Below are positions 32,655 through 43,211 of a stretch of DNA of 64,000 bases, in pieces. A program made the position numbers and the translations under genes. The stretch is from Castor canadensis. Taxonomy: Eukaryota; Chordata; Mammalia; Rodentia; Castoridae. The stretch covers positions 111,746,343-111,810,342 of the forward strand of contig NC_133394.1 in NCBI RefSeq assembly GCF_047511655.1, read 5' to 3'. Numbering within the stretch: position 1 is the stretch's first letter; each line of letters starts with the position of its first letter. Below the pieces are notes generated by a model, which was not told the DNA's origin, ran no database searches, and worked only from the letters and a program-made list of their open reading frames with translations.

Positions 32655-32790
32655 ATTCAGGGCTTAAATATGGCTCCATCACCCATTAGCTATGAGATCA
32701 TTGTCACATTGCTCTACCTCTTAAGCTTTCATTTTCTTATCTATAAAACGGCAATGACAGTAATGGTAGTGCCTGTATGACAGATGCATG
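32655..32790 (+). repeat. MIR fragment
   Basis: 'tggctccatcacccattagc', 'attttcttatctataaaacg' and 'gtagtgcctgtatgacag' in plus MIR order. Confidence 0.65.
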
Positions 32791-32925
32791 ATTTCCATTT
32801 TAAATAAGGAACTTGAGGCTCAGAGAGGTTAATTACTATGCTCCAAATCATGCATCTTAATCCAGATCCAGATTATAAATCCATTTTTAATTCCAGTCTG
32901 CACACTCAGAACTACTCCACACTCT
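32791..32925 (-). repeat. MIR fragment, opposite orientation
   Basis: 'aggaacttgaggctcagaga', 'ggttaattactatgctccaa' and 'ccagtctgcacactcagaac': antisense MIR abutting the plus copy. Confidence 0.6.
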
Positions 32926-33141
32926 GACTTAATGCCTCACCACAGTAAAATACTAATAAATTGACTGAAACGATCATATTATATAAATATTACTGCTTTC
33001 TTCTTCACAATTCATTAATGAGGTCTTTATACTGTATGAACTTTCTTGTACAACAATTAGGACATGTGTGGCACTTACAGAGGAGTACTGTGGAGAAAAG
33101 CAATGTCCCTCAGGACAGGATGGTCAGAGAATGAAGCATAC

Positions 33142-33336
33142 CTGAAGTAAGTTCTCCTCTTCACACAGATGTTTATCAACCTTCTTATAGAGGTTATCGA
33201 GACCTTTCTTCACTTCCTTTCCAGGATACTCTTTAATAACTTTACGCAATTCTTGTTTGTTAAAGGCAAGTTGGTAGCTTACTTCCTCTTCTCTTATACC
33301 CTGTGCTACTCGAGCTTCAACACCTTCAAAGAAATG
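33142..33336 (-). CDS. EXOC1: EXOC1 exon (65 residues)
   Basis: Acceptor TTGAAG|CATTTC (AG at 33338-33337), donor CTTCAG|GTATGC (GT at 33141-33140). Phase 0 at both ends. Starts [20 protein letters not shown] and ends [11 protein letters not shown]; about residues 780-844. Helix-rich, charged, part of the C-terminal bundle. Confidence 0.95.
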
Positions 33337-33609
33337 CTTCAAGGAAATGAAAAGAAATAATAGCTAAGAACCACTTTTATAACCACTTACAGTTTTTTAA
33401 AAACAGGATTATAAAATAGTTTATATTCATTGTATAAAAACTAAACAATGTGTGAAAGTATAAAGGAATAACCACATACTATATTATTCTATGATAATCA
33501 TTAATATTTTAATTTCCTTTTAATCTTTTAAATCTTTTGATATGAGTACACAAATGAAATTATAATTTCATATGCTGCATTTCCATTTATATTTCTTTTT
33601 CATTTTAAA

Positions 33610-33765
33610 ATTTTTTGGTGCTGGGAATTTGAACACAGCTCACACTACGTATGCACTCTAACTACTGACTTACATGTCTTATTTTTTTCTTAAGTACAAT
33701 TTTATTTTGCAGTTCAGGAGATTGAACCCAGGTCTCTCTACATCTGAGCTACATTTCCAGCCTTT
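33610..33765 (-). repeat. Two ID-like SINE fragments in tandem
   Basis: 'ggtgctgggaatttgaacac' at about 33617 and 'caggagattgaacccaggtc' at about 33715, both antisense ID; the first lost most of its middle. Confidence 0.6.
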
Positions 33766-33774
33766 ACATATGAG

Positions 33775-34370
33775 TTTCAATGACCACATAATATTCTATC
33801 CAATGACTGAATCACTATTTATTCATTCCTACATTATTGGATATTTATAATCTTCCTTTTTTGGGAGATGGAAAAATCCAGTCCTATTTCTCAAAATCTA
33901 TTATAAATACGATTCCCATAAATATCATTTGTATATAAGTACTTACAATGTTGATTACTTTCTAGTATACATTTCTCTAACAACTCAAAGGGGGAATGTA
34001 TAACTATGCTGAAGATGTTCATGGGTACTAAGTGCTTCCCAGGGAAGTTCGATCCATTTATATTTCTGTCAACAGCGTATGAGACCAATACCTTGCATTA
34101 TTAGAATTTAAAACAACCATTACTCAAGGGAAAATGGGCTTGTCATTTTATTTCATAATTCTTGAGCTGTAAGTGAAATTAACTTGCTTCCAAATGTTTA
34201 GTAGTGCTTCAGGCCCTTTGCCTATTGGGGTCTTGGTGCTTTGTTTACTGATTTTTAAAAGATCTTTATGTTAAATACATTATTGTATTCTTACAAATAT
34301 TTTTCTCAGGTTGTCTTTTAAATGTATACTTGTCTTTGACTGGCATGCCTGTATTTTAGCATGATACAGT
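33775..34370 (-). mobile_element. Old L1 fragment, antisense
   Basis: 'atttatattt' before 'ctgtcaacagcgtatgagac', 'ctttgcctattggggtcttg', 'aaagatctttatgttaaata' and 'aatatttttctcaggttgtc' correspond to the antisense end of L1 ORF2. Confidence 0.65.
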
Positions 34371-34404
34371 ATGACTTAATACAGACAAGCCCAATATCCT
34401 CTCA

Positions 34405-34615
34405 TTACTTTTTTTTTTGCCAGTACTGGGGTTTGAACTGAGGGCCTCATACTTGCTAGGCAGGCACTCTACCACTTGAGCCACTTGGCCAGGCTTTTTT
34501 TGTGTTGAGTATTTTCTAGAGAGGGTTTCATGAATTATTTGCTTAGTTTGTCTTCAAACTGTGATTCTCTTGATCTCTGCCTCCTGAGTAGCTAGGATTA
34601 CAGGAATGAGTTATC
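34405..34615 (-). repeat. Dimeric SINE
   Basis: 'gccagtactggggtttgaac', 'ggcaggcactctaccacttg', 'tctgcctcctgagtagctag', 'attacaggaatgag'. Nearly complete. Confidence 0.9.
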
Positions 34616-35014
34616 GATGTGTGGCCCTCTCATCACTTTTTATTTATTTATTTTTCATTAAATTATTTTTATTCCTGTTTTTTAAAACTTTTGTATCTAC
34701 AAAAGATTTTAATTGGCTATTACTTATAAAAAGTAAACAAATTTTTAATACTTATTTTGAATGTTGCTACTTTATCAGAAATAAGTAATTAACATATATA
34801 AAGGCAAAATGATAATCCCAATTTTCCCTTCTCTAGTTCTTATTTATGCTTCAGTCCTTATTGCAAAGCTAGAGCTTCAGTAATACTGTTGGAAGATCAA
34901 GGATCTGCTTTACATTTGATTTAAAAGCAAATGCCTTTAAAGCTGAAGCTAAGCATACATGTGCTTTAGGCCAGGACAGACCTTTTATCCAATTAAAGTA
35001 TCTACCTGTTTGTG

Positions 35015-35205
35015 TGTGTACTTTTAGTGCTGGGATTGAACTCAGGGACTTGTGCTTGCTAGGCCCCCGATTCCTTAGCTTTTAGTTTTGATTTACAGAT
35101 AGGGCCTCTTGAGAGCTTCTCCTGGGCTGGCTTTGCACTGTGATCATCCCTACTTTTGCCTCCTAAGTAGATGGGATTAGAGGCATGTCCACCAAACCCA
35201 GCTCC
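35015..35205 (-). repeat. Dimeric SINE, internally deleted
   Basis: 'agtgctgggattgaactcag', 'gtgcttgctaggcccccgat' (deletion in the ID half), 'agatagggcctcttgagagc', 'gggattagaggcatgtccac'. Confidence 0.75.
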
Positions 35206-35479
35206 ACGTTTTTACGTTTTATAAGGAATTGGTTCTACATTTAATTAAATGTCTTTTAGGTATTTCTTTGAATTATTGGTAACAGATACATATTCTTTAG
35301 TTTCTAATTGCAAATTAAAAATTTATAAAATGACTAATCACACTGTGGACAAAGTTAGTTAGAAGGGTCCACTTAAGCCTCTGCTATGTTGCATAATTTC
35401 TCTAAAACTCCCACTTCTTTACTAGCAAATATTGTACAAAGGAGTTTCATTGTGGTGCTTCTATAATGCATATAATGTA

Positions 35480-35690
35480 CCTTGATCAAAATCACCTCCT
35501 CTATTACTCCCCTTTATTCTTCCTCCTTTACCCCTTTTTAAGCAATTTGTAATAGTTTCATATTTTCATACATGCATATAGAGTGCATTAATCATATTTG
35601 CCCCCCATGTAAGCCTCTCTTTTTGCCCTCTCTCCTCCCTCTCATTCCCACCCCCAAACAGTCCCCATCATCCATTTTTTTTATGTCTAG
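35480..35690 (-). mobile_element. Possible L1 3'UTR fragment
   Basis: C/T-rich block with 'ttcatattttcatacatgca' and 'ccccccatgtaagcctctct', reminiscent of antisense L1 3'UTR polypurine tracts. Tentative. Confidence 0.35.
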
Positions 35691-36049
35691 ATTCTGCAAT
35701 AAGAGAATAAAACCACCATTTCTCAACTTTAATTATTAGACTTACTCTGGGAAATGACTCAAGTCAGAAAAGAAAGGAAAAGGCAATGCACAAAACACGT
35801 TTTGGCTTTATCTTGAGGAGGTTTTTGAAATCTTCACCTGAACTAGGATTACAATTGGCCATTTATGAAGTAAGAAATGAAAAGAACCTGAGATAATGAA
35901 GAAGCCCAATCTAGTGCATCCTCCAGCTTGCTATCCACAAATCACTGTGACATTAGACAACTTTATTTATTTTTAGTTTCATTTGTAAAGTGGGATAATA
36001 CCATCATAGCTCATTTCACTGTTTTAGCTTACTTATTTTTAAATTTTAG

Positions 36050-36150
36050 TTTGAGATAACATCTCATTAAGTTGCCCAGGTTGGCCTCTATCTTGTGATA
36101 CTCCTATCTCAGCTTCCCAACTAGCTGGTATGTACCACTATACCTAGCTA
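36050..36150 (-). repeat. B1/7SL-like SINE monomer
   Basis: Antisense 'ttgagataacatctcattaa', 'gttgcccaggttggcctcta' and 'tgtaccactatacctagcta'. Confidence 0.7.
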
Positions 36151-36355
36151 CATCAGTATTTACAAGAATTAAAAAGGAATGCTGTACACAGGCCATCCAT
36201 CAGTGTCTGGCACACAGTGTGAGTCCCTCCTTCCCCATCCCTTGTGTCAGTACACCAGCAAATTTAAGATAAATATCTGTATGTTACTTATATGCAAACA
36301 GAGGCGTACAGGTTCAAAGCCAGGAAAAATACTGAATGAAAGAAAATATATTTAC

Positions 36356-36555
36356 ATTTAGTTTTTCAAGAGGTTGTCCTAAAGAGTAAATGACGTAAGA
36401 CTGAAGGTGATCTGTGTATTTTTGCTTGGCTTCTTTTTTTTCAGCTTCTAGACATGAGATTTTCAAACGGGAAAGAGTTGCAAAAATATGGTGAAAGTTT
36501 TCCATCATAACCACATCCCTCGGGGTCTTCTGGCTTTCATTTGCTACTTTCTCCA
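36356..36555 (-). CDS. EXOC1: EXOC1 exon (66 residues + split codon)
   Basis: Acceptor TTTTAG|TGGAGAA (AG at 36557-36556), donor CTAAAT|GTAAAT (GT at 36355-36354). Enters with TG completing a Val codon and leaves in phase 0. Reads [20 protein letters not shown] and ends [11 protein letters not shown]; about residues 713-779. Contains a strongly basic/acidic helix [10 protein letters not shown]. Confidence 0.95.
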
Positions 36556-37129
36556 CTAAAATCAAAGCAGAAAAAAAATCTCTGTATGAGCGTGACTATA
36601 TTTAGTTATATGATTTTCTTTTATTTCTAAGTTTAAGAATTAAGCACATTTCTGGACTAAGTAAAAAAGATTGTATTGTAAGGTCTTCACAGCCATCTGA
36701 ACATAATAATGTCATCCTATAAGGGTATCATGTCTATATGGAAATCTGATATACAATAAAGGTAACTTTTCTTATCAGTAAGGAAATAATTATTCAAAAT
36801 CTGTAAGAACAACCAGTTAGTCTTTTTGAATACACTAAATTTAGATCCCAATTTTGTATCTATGTAAAAAGCAAATAAATTAATATTATAAGCACCAAAG
36901 AAAATATAGCTAATTAAAAATAATAATTGTGATCTTGTGACTTTCAATGAGTGGTCCAAACTGAAAGAGAAAGATGGAAAAATGTGACATAAAATTTGAA
37001 AACTCTGGTACAGTAAGACATCATAAACAAAGTCAATGAAGTACATTAAAACTAAGATTATGTATAGCCAATTCAGTTGGAAAGAAATATAAAAAGATTG
37101 ACAATATGCAATTAATATCCAGCACTGGT

Positions 37130-37370
37130 ACAACACACAGAGTAATGGAAGCTTTTACCAACTGTTCACAGCATTAAACTGGTATAAAGCTTTCTGTATC
37201 ACAATATGGCAATAGCCTTGCGATATAAAGGAATCTTTTGACCCATAAATTCCATTTCTAGGAAATGATCTGACAAGTATACTAAGACAGACTGGAAACT
37301 AGAAGATTTAAAAGTAGATAATGATACATGGAAGACTGTAGTCATTAAAAATGTTGTGATTATCTATATT
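37130..37370 (+). mobile_element. Old L1 fragment
   Basis: 'tcttttgacccataaattcc', 'atttctaggaaatgatctga' and 'gatacatggaagactgtag' are sense-strand L1 ORF2 end phrases. Confidence 0.6.
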
Positions 37371-37464
37371 AACTGACAAGAAAGGAAATAGTATTATAGG
37401 GTTCAGCAGCTTCCAAAACAGTGGAAGATATGATAAAAACTCTAGGTGTAAAGAACACAAACAT

Positions 37465-37565
37465 GGACTGGGGATGTAGCTCAGTGGTAGACTGCTTGAC
37501 TAGCATGTGCAAGGCCTTACTTTCAATCCCTAGCACTGCAAAACAAAACAAAACAAAAACAAACC

Positions 37566-37568
<3 letters not shown>
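37465..37568 (+). repeat. ID-type SINE
   Basis: 'ggactggggatgtagctcag', 'tggtagactgcttgactagc' and 'caatccctagcactgcaaaa' with an A-rich tail leading into the AC repeat. Confidence 0.9.

Positions 37569-37612
<44 letters not shown>
37569..37612. repeat. (AC)n microsatellite, about 22 units
   Basis: Pure AC run at the end of the ID element's A-rich tail. Confidence 0.97.
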
Positions 37613-37613
<1 letters not shown>

Positions 37614-38317
37614 GTGTATATGTATCAGAGAGGGAGAGAGACACTGAAAAGTCTGAAGAGTAAAAATGAAAATAAGATAAAGCAAAGCAATTTTGAATTT
37701 TAAAAGGCAAACCAATCATACAAGTACTCATTCATGAAATTTATCTATCTTTCTTCTAGGTTTGCTTTCACTAAATTTATGCTGTATGTAGTTCATGAGA
37801 TGATTCCACATCCTCTTGGCTCTTTAGCTTTTAAAATTCCTGAGTGTATGCAATCAGATAATTTATTTCAAATTAAATAACTTGTGCAAAATGTTTCCAA
37901 CTCAACTGAGGGGCTGACACAGAAGACAGTGAATTACAGTATTACACACTACTAATCTCCCTCATGCAACAGATAAGAAAGTTGAATCATAAAGAAGTGA
38001 GCTGATTTGTCAAGGCAATACAGACATTACTGCCCATCAGCTTTAAAAGACCCTTATTAAAATGCAAATGTAACCTCAGAGTTCATTTTTTGTGTTTAAA
38101 AAATAATTTTCAATTTTGCATAGTGATAAGACCCTATGAACCCTAAAATGTAAGTGGTTCCTGATCTATATGAATAGTTGTATGTACTGCTTACTTTTCA
38201 AATCTAAGAAATCTTTAATTTCAGAAAACCTAAAAAAAAAACAAAGACTATAAAATACGAAGAATAATGAACTTATTTGCCTCCAACTTCTAAGTTACTG
38301 AAATTACTGAAATCCTT

Positions 38318-38374
38318 CTATCTCTCAGCATCCCCAGTTCTGGGATTATAGGTATGTACCATGACACCTGGCTT
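38318..38374 (-). repeat. B1-like SINE remnant
   Basis: 'gttctgggattataggtatg' and 'taccatgacacctggct' are the antisense first ~55 nt of a B1-like unit. Confidence 0.6.
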
Positions 38375-38390
38375 ACAAAAATTCTTTAGA

Positions 38391-38616
38391 GGATGTGAGG
38401 GTGATCTGACTGTGACATCTGTCACCCCACTGATCCCCAGGGTTGATTCGGCTGATCTGGCTGGCTAGGCAGGTGTTCCCTTACTCCCTCACCATTCCAT
38501 GTGTGGTGTCCCTTCCAAAGCTGCATGCTCAGTCAAAGAGGACGACCTTCCCTGATAGAGGAGGACCGTTCTTTGGTCAAGGGTATATGAGTACCTGTAC
38601 TCCCCTGCTAGAACCT
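38391..38616 (+). pseudogene. RN7SK: 7SK snRNA retropseudogene, 3'-truncated, no A tail
   Basis: Starts exactly at the 7SK 5' end (ggatgtgagg) and follows 7SK for about 226 of ~331 nt: 'ggttgattcggctgatctgg', 'ctggctaggcaggtg', 'gtcaaagaggacgacctt', 'gatagaggaggaccgttc', 'ggtcaagggtatatgagta', ending 'cccctgctagaacct'. Most changes from the functional RNA (from memory) are C to T or G to A at CpG. A perfect 12-bp duplication aaattctttaga flanks it at 38379-38390 and 38617-38628. There is no poly(A) between RNA and duplication. 7SK sequesters P-TEFb in its functional form; this truncated copy lacks the 3' hairpin, lies antisense in EXOC1, and is not expected to work. Confidence 0.93.
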
Positions 38617-38664
38617 AAATTCTTTAGAATATAAAAAATTTTTTAGAATATAACAAAAGTTTAC

Positions 38665-38848
38665 CATTAACAAACACTCCTCTAATAAGCTTGGTATATG
38701 CTTTATCCAGATCTCCACGACGCTCAGCGTTTTTAAAGATTGATTCTGCAAGTCCAGCAAATTCTTCAAATTCAGCAACAAATGGGAGAATTCCTACTTT
38801 ACTCTTCTTTGAGATCTTAACTTCTTCCATTTGTCTTATTTGGTTACT
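38665..38848 (-). CDS. EXOC1: EXOC1 exon (61 residues + 1 nt)
   Basis: Acceptor ATCTTTAG|AGTAAC (AG at 38850-38849), donor TTAATG|GTAAAC (GT at 38664-38663). Enters phase 0, leaves with one nt of a Val codon. Reads [20 protein letters not shown] and ends KLIRGVFVN; about residues 652-713. Confidence 0.95.
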
Positions 38849-40944
38849 CTAAAGATAAACAGAAAGCAGGGGATAGAAACAGTCAAGAAATTTTGGAAGA
38901 AAAATCATAATCATAAATGTTTACTTCATGGTACCTAGAACATTTTGGATGCTGACTTACAGTTTGAGCTGTTGAAGATGAATCACAACAGGGGTAACTA
39001 AGAAAAACTAATTCTGTAGATTAAAGAACATTTTTCTACTGTTTTATTTAAGAAAATAAAATCAAGGGGGAAAATCCAATTTATTTTTAAAACAAGATAC
39101 AACTAAGGATTGTGAACTTCAAGTTTGTGTTCAAACTAAAAATAATCAGTACCATGTTTCTATCATTTATGGAAATGGGCAATTGCCCAGCTGGGGTTAG
39201 AGCACAGCAGATACTATAACACACAGGATCTTCCTAGGTTACTTCTGGTTAGTGGCCATGTGGTTAAGTTTGAAAACTATAGCCATTTCCAATTCTTATC
39301 AGTCTAAAACTTCCATTTGGACAAATTCTCTATTTGCCCAAACAAATAAGAGAGGGAAGACAAGCATTTCTAATATGGATTTCTATTACATAGCTTCCCA
39401 TGTATTTATTAGTTACTTATTCTAAGTTAGTTCCTCCAAATGCTTGTGTATGGTGACAAACTATAAAAGGAAACGTCTCTCATAGACAGAATCTAGATAT
39501 CTGGGTTCAAAAATATCTATGGATTCAATTATGGTTCTATGTAATTCTCAGGGAATGTAGAGCTACTCATAGTAAGAATTGCACTATCAGAGCATTTCAA
39601 TTTCTATCTGAAATTTCATTGTGCTGCCATTTGGGGAGTCTAAGTTGAAAAATATATGACATATGGATTAGAAAAATAATTATTTCTAGATGTAAGTATT
39701 AGTATAGAAAGCTCTGTGAGCAGTGCAAACCATTTCAACTTATCTTTTTTCTGTTCTACTCCATCAGTATTAATACCTGTGAGGCATAAAAACAGATGCA
39801 GCAGTGGTAGGACTGCAGGTACTGGAACCAAACCATCTGGATTTGGATACCAACTTTGTCTCTTTGTAACTATTGACTTGGGAATAGTAACTTTCTTCCT
39901 GAAACACCTTTCTCATTAGGGTGTGTGTGGGGTGGTTATGTGTGAGAGTTAGATGAGATAGTGTATGAAAATGCTTAGACCTGTACCTGGTACACAGTGT
40001 GGACTCACTTATAAACGCTGGTCTACTCCTTATTCAACTGCATGCAGATAGTTTTCTGTATACATGCATATACACACATTGTATAGTGTGAAGATACTTG
40101 GATACTAATATGAAACATTTTCAGGGTAGTGGTCCTCTCTGGATTTGTGACAGAGTAGAAACAGTACGTTCATTAAGAAAAGAACCATCATCAGTGAAAA
40201 AGTTCTGACAAAACCCATCCCATTTTTTCTCAAGCTGTTAGGTATGCACTGTTTCCAGTTGGCTGTTCAATTACATTGCCATCATCAGGACATGGAGGTT
40301 ATTAAATGCTTAAGACTTCGATTTTGATAATAGGCACATATTACTATACTACTCGTTCATTGTTTATCTGTGGTAAATTAACAAAAATCATACAATTCCC
40401 ACAGGTTAAAGAGTGTTAATCTACATCACTACAGAGTGAAGAACCCTAAAAAAGCAAATGGAATACAGTTAAGAAAAGTATTGGACCTCAGAGTCCAGTT
40501 TGGTAGTACTTGATGTGTAAATGACTTTGCAAATTTAGCTTCAGTTCAGATGAGGCTAGCTTTCTTAGCCTGTTCTTGAAGAACACCAGATGTCTGGGCT
40601 TGGATGCCAGATGAAACAGCTGAATTGCAGTTATCTAACATTCAAGCTTTCTGCTCAACACATAAGATCTATTTATCACCTTTTCAACTTCTTCATGCCT
40701 TAGGTTCTGCTCTTGTCCCAGATAACAAAACATACAACTCACTGAGCACATACAATCTGCCAGACACTAAGAGAAGACATGAGCTAAAATCAGATAGGAC
40801 AGAGGGATGACAGGTAGCATAAGGAACCATTTTTCCCTTTAGTTGCAAAAGGCAGGCAATTTGTTTAAGTTATTTGATTTCTCCTAAGCCCTGTCTTAAG
40901 AGTAGCATGGCCATTCTTTAAGAAACTATTATTACTCTGTACAT

Positions 40945-41110
40945 ATGCGTGTAAGTGGAAAAATGAGACCAGTTGAAACTATTCCAAGAATGAGGGGTAG
41001 GGGATAAAGGAGAATGATGGAGATGGATTTAAGTATGATATAATTGATATATTGTAAGAACTTTTGCAATACTACAATGTACCTCCAGCACAATAAAAAA
41101 AAAAAACTTA
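40945..41110 (+). mobile_element. L1 3'-end fragment with A tail
   Basis: 'aatgaggggtaggggataaa', 'ggagaatgatggagatggat' and 'caatgtacctccagcacaat' followed by A12 resemble a purine-rich L1 3'UTR; 5'-truncated. Confidence 0.5.
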
Positions 41111-41589
41111 AAAAAAAAACTATTACTAATTACACAAACTGTTACTTAATAAGCACTTATTCTCTCACAGGCAAGTAATGTGACCAAAGCCTACCTGATA
41201 CTATATCCTGTGTTCTACTGGGCTCAAGAGTTACTACATGAACTTATGGTTTACTTGTTAAAAAAAACTAAGACTTCCTATTTCTCGAAATCAATAGTGC
41301 TTTTATGACTTAGTATTCCAGTCACGTTACATGGGACTATTATCTCAGCCTTTGTAGCTCCTCCTTTTCCTGTCAGCTGTCTGTGTGCAATCAGAAGTTC
41401 CTGGTTTATCACCACTTCTGAAGAAGGGCAATGTGGGGAGGAAAAACCTTAGATGGTCAAATTTCAGAGTATTTTAAATGCCAAGTGAAATCATTTTGTA
41501 GGGAAGCAGAATTAACAAGCTTACTGAGTGACATTTAAGTCTCTTCATTGGACACAGATGGCCTTTATTCTTTAAAAAACTCAATAAAT

Positions 41590-41690
41590 ATGATTTTTAT
41601 GTGTGCATGTGATGCTGGGAATTAAACCCAGAGCCTTTTGCATGCTAGGCAAGCACCATACCAACTAAGTTACAACCCCACACCAGTAAG
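41590..41690 (-). repeat. ID-type SINE
   Basis: 'gatgctgggaattaaaccca', 'gcatgctaggcaagcaccat' and 'accaactaagttacaacccc': antisense ID. Confidence 0.8.
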
Positions 41691-42412
41691 TATTATTTTT
41701 TAAAAATTAAGAAATAACATGGATTGTATTACCTTTCAAATTTTTACCTTCCATTAGCCTATGGATATTCAATAGCTGGATATAACTTAGAGGCTACATG
41801 GTAGAAATATTCAAATGATACATATCCACTTTTACACAGTAAGTACATTAATAAAATGAAACTCTTCTTAAGGACCAGTCCAATTCATTCCTACAGGCCC
41901 ACTAAAACCTAACAGACAATAATAAATCTGATACTTTTTTTTAACTAGGAGGAAAATGGTGATTACTGGAAGTTATTACAAGAAAATTTATTGTTAAAAG
42001 GATGCAATACAATTATTAAATTTATTATTCTATGAAAATAAATTATAATAATTTCAACTATCAAATTAATTTTCTAATTAGGACATATAAAAAGAACAAC
42101 CATAAACTGAAGTGACTTTCAGTTGTCTCACTACACCAATGGTCAGCAATCAGTAAAAAAGAGGTATCAGATACCCAGAGGATGTTAAGCAGCTGCTGCC
42201 AGAACTTGCCAAGTTCTGCAGTACAGATGGGAAACCAGCTGGCATAGGGCCACCCAACTAACTGTACATAACAGGCTGACATCAACTCCCTTCTTCAAGG
42301 CTTTGGGGGACATAAGCATTAGTTTCCCAATAGAAAGTTGCAAATCCCTTGATTGAAGAAAATTTACCTAGTTTATGTAATAATGATAATTCTTATTTTT
42401 TTTTAAACTTAC

Positions 42413-42641
42413 AATGCATTTGTCAAAGTTCCTTTTGACAGTCACCAAAACATTTCCCAATGTAGTACTTAGAAAAGAAGCAGGGTCCACGTTCTGTGCA
42501 GTCCACACATGGTGGCTCATTTTGACTAGCATATAAAGGGAGTTAAAGCTGTCAATTTTGTCTCCCAATGCAATTAGGTTGTTCAGTTCTGGCTCAATGC
42601 AGCGAAATATTTTAATCATCATTTGGCGAATCATGTCTTTT
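42413..42641 (-). CDS. EXOC1: EXOC1 exon (1 nt + 76 residues)
   Basis: Acceptor TGAACAG|AAAAGAC (AG at 42643-42642), donor GCATT|GTAAGT (GT at 42412-42411). One nt completes a Glu codon; leaves phase 0. Reads [20 protein letters not shown] and later [19 protein letters not shown], ending NFDKCI; about residues 575-651. Among the best conserved parts of the protein. Confidence 0.95.
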
Positions 42642-43134
42642 CTGTTCAGAAAACATAAAATATACAAATTGTCACAAACTTCAGGTGAATTTACCTTTAA
42701 CTTCAATCTATTTATGTAAAAAAAGATTAAAATTTGGTATTTCAATTAATGCTAAATTATGATGAGCTAATCATTCTGTAGCAGTTTTCAATATAAAATG
42801 TTTTATTGAAGGTAAGTTTTATCACTCAAATTAGCTTTATAAAACTGGGTCCTGTATGTGCTTTGTGATTTCTCAGGAATATCGACAGTTCAAAGGCTAC
42901 TTCCCATCGGCAAACCCCAGAATTGACTGGAGCATCTGTGATTACTGGAGAGCAGAAGAGCCATGGTACAGGACCAGTAAAATGTTCCTAATAAGACAAC
43001 AGCATACATGTCGTGCTGGGTGCTGGCAGGTCACTGAGAATCAGTACTTCTTTCTGCTTCAAGAAACCGTGTTTTTGGAAAAACACGGTTTGTGTTTTTC
43101 CAAAAAAAACCGACAGACAGTAACAAATACATAC
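42642..43134 (-). other. EXOC1: EXOC1 intron (493 nt) with palindromic insert
   Basis: Short intron. No repeat family recognised; carries the interlocking palindromes at 43064-43101 close to its 5' end. Confidence 0.8.
43064..43101. repeat. Interlocking perfect palindromes
   Basis: 43064-43076 (aaaccgtgttttt) pairs with 43079-43091 around a 2-nt centre. In addition 43077-43086 (ggaaaaacac) pairs with 43092-43101 around 5 nt. The two foldings share bases and are mutually exclusive. They start 34 nt inside the intron on the EXOC1 strand. Confidence 0.95.
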
Positions 43135-43211
43135 TCAGAAGAAACTGGCAGGGGTGTGCCAGAATTATGTTGTCGTGATAAAGTTCCTCCGTCCAGGTCC
43201 TCTGCTTCAGT
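43135..43211 (-). CDS. EXOC1: EXOC1 exon (25 residues + 2 nt)
   Basis: Acceptor TTTTTGCAG|ACTGAA (AG at 43213-43212), donor TTCTGA|GTATGT (GT at 43134-43133). Enters phase 0, leaves with GA of a Glu codon. Reads [20 protein letters not shown] then LPVSS; about residues 550-575. An acidic, probably unstructured linker; its first residue and the Ser of QHNSG seem to differ from human, by memory. Confidence 0.93.

Larger units (their letters stand above)
30883..33141 (-). other. EXOC1: EXOC1 last intron and its repeats
   Basis: 2259 nt. Holds MIR (30985-31190), MIR with an ID insertion (31430-31680), dimeric SINE (31825-32105), an ERV2-like solo LTR (32254-32649) and two MIR pieces in opposite orientation (32655-32925). 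All listed below. No other exon seen. Confidence 0.8.
33337..36355 (-). other. EXOC1: EXOC1 intron and its repeats
   Basis: 3019 nt with two ID-like SINE fragments (33610-33765, minus), an antisense old L1 (33775-34370), dimeric SINEs at 34405-34610 and 35015-35205 (minus), a putative L1 3'UTR-like pyrimidine-rich block (35480-35690) and a B1-like monomer (36050-36150). Confidence 0.7.
36556..38664 (-). other. EXOC1: EXOC1 intron with L1, ID, (AC)n and a 7SK pseudogene
   Basis: 2109 nt. Old L1 piece (37130-37370, plus), ID element (37465-37555), dinucleotide repeat (37569-37612), SINE remnant (38318-38374) and the 7SK-derived sequence (38391-38616). Confidence 0.8.
38849..42412 (-). other. 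EXOC1: EXOC1 intron, mostly unassigned
   Basis: 3564 nt. Recognised: an L1 3' tail (40945-41110, plus) and an ID element (41590-41690, minus). The remaining ~3.2 kb shows no exon and no repeat I can name. Confidence 0.65.

Noticed and set aside
32319-32780. 153-codon plus frame
   Set aside because: It lies mostly inside the ERV2-like LTR and continues into a MIR; composition is not protein-like and LTRs do not encode protein.
33891-34088. 65-codon minus frame as an EXOC1 exon
   Set aside because: It lies in an antisense L1 relic; the flanking exons join in phase without it.
37569-37612. Repeat array as a CRISPR-like or satellite structure
   Set aside because: Plain dinucleotide repeat at a SINE tail; no spacers.
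37421-37731. Overlapping frames with long HT/CV repeats
   Set aside because: They are translations of the (AC)n microsatellite and the ID element next to it.
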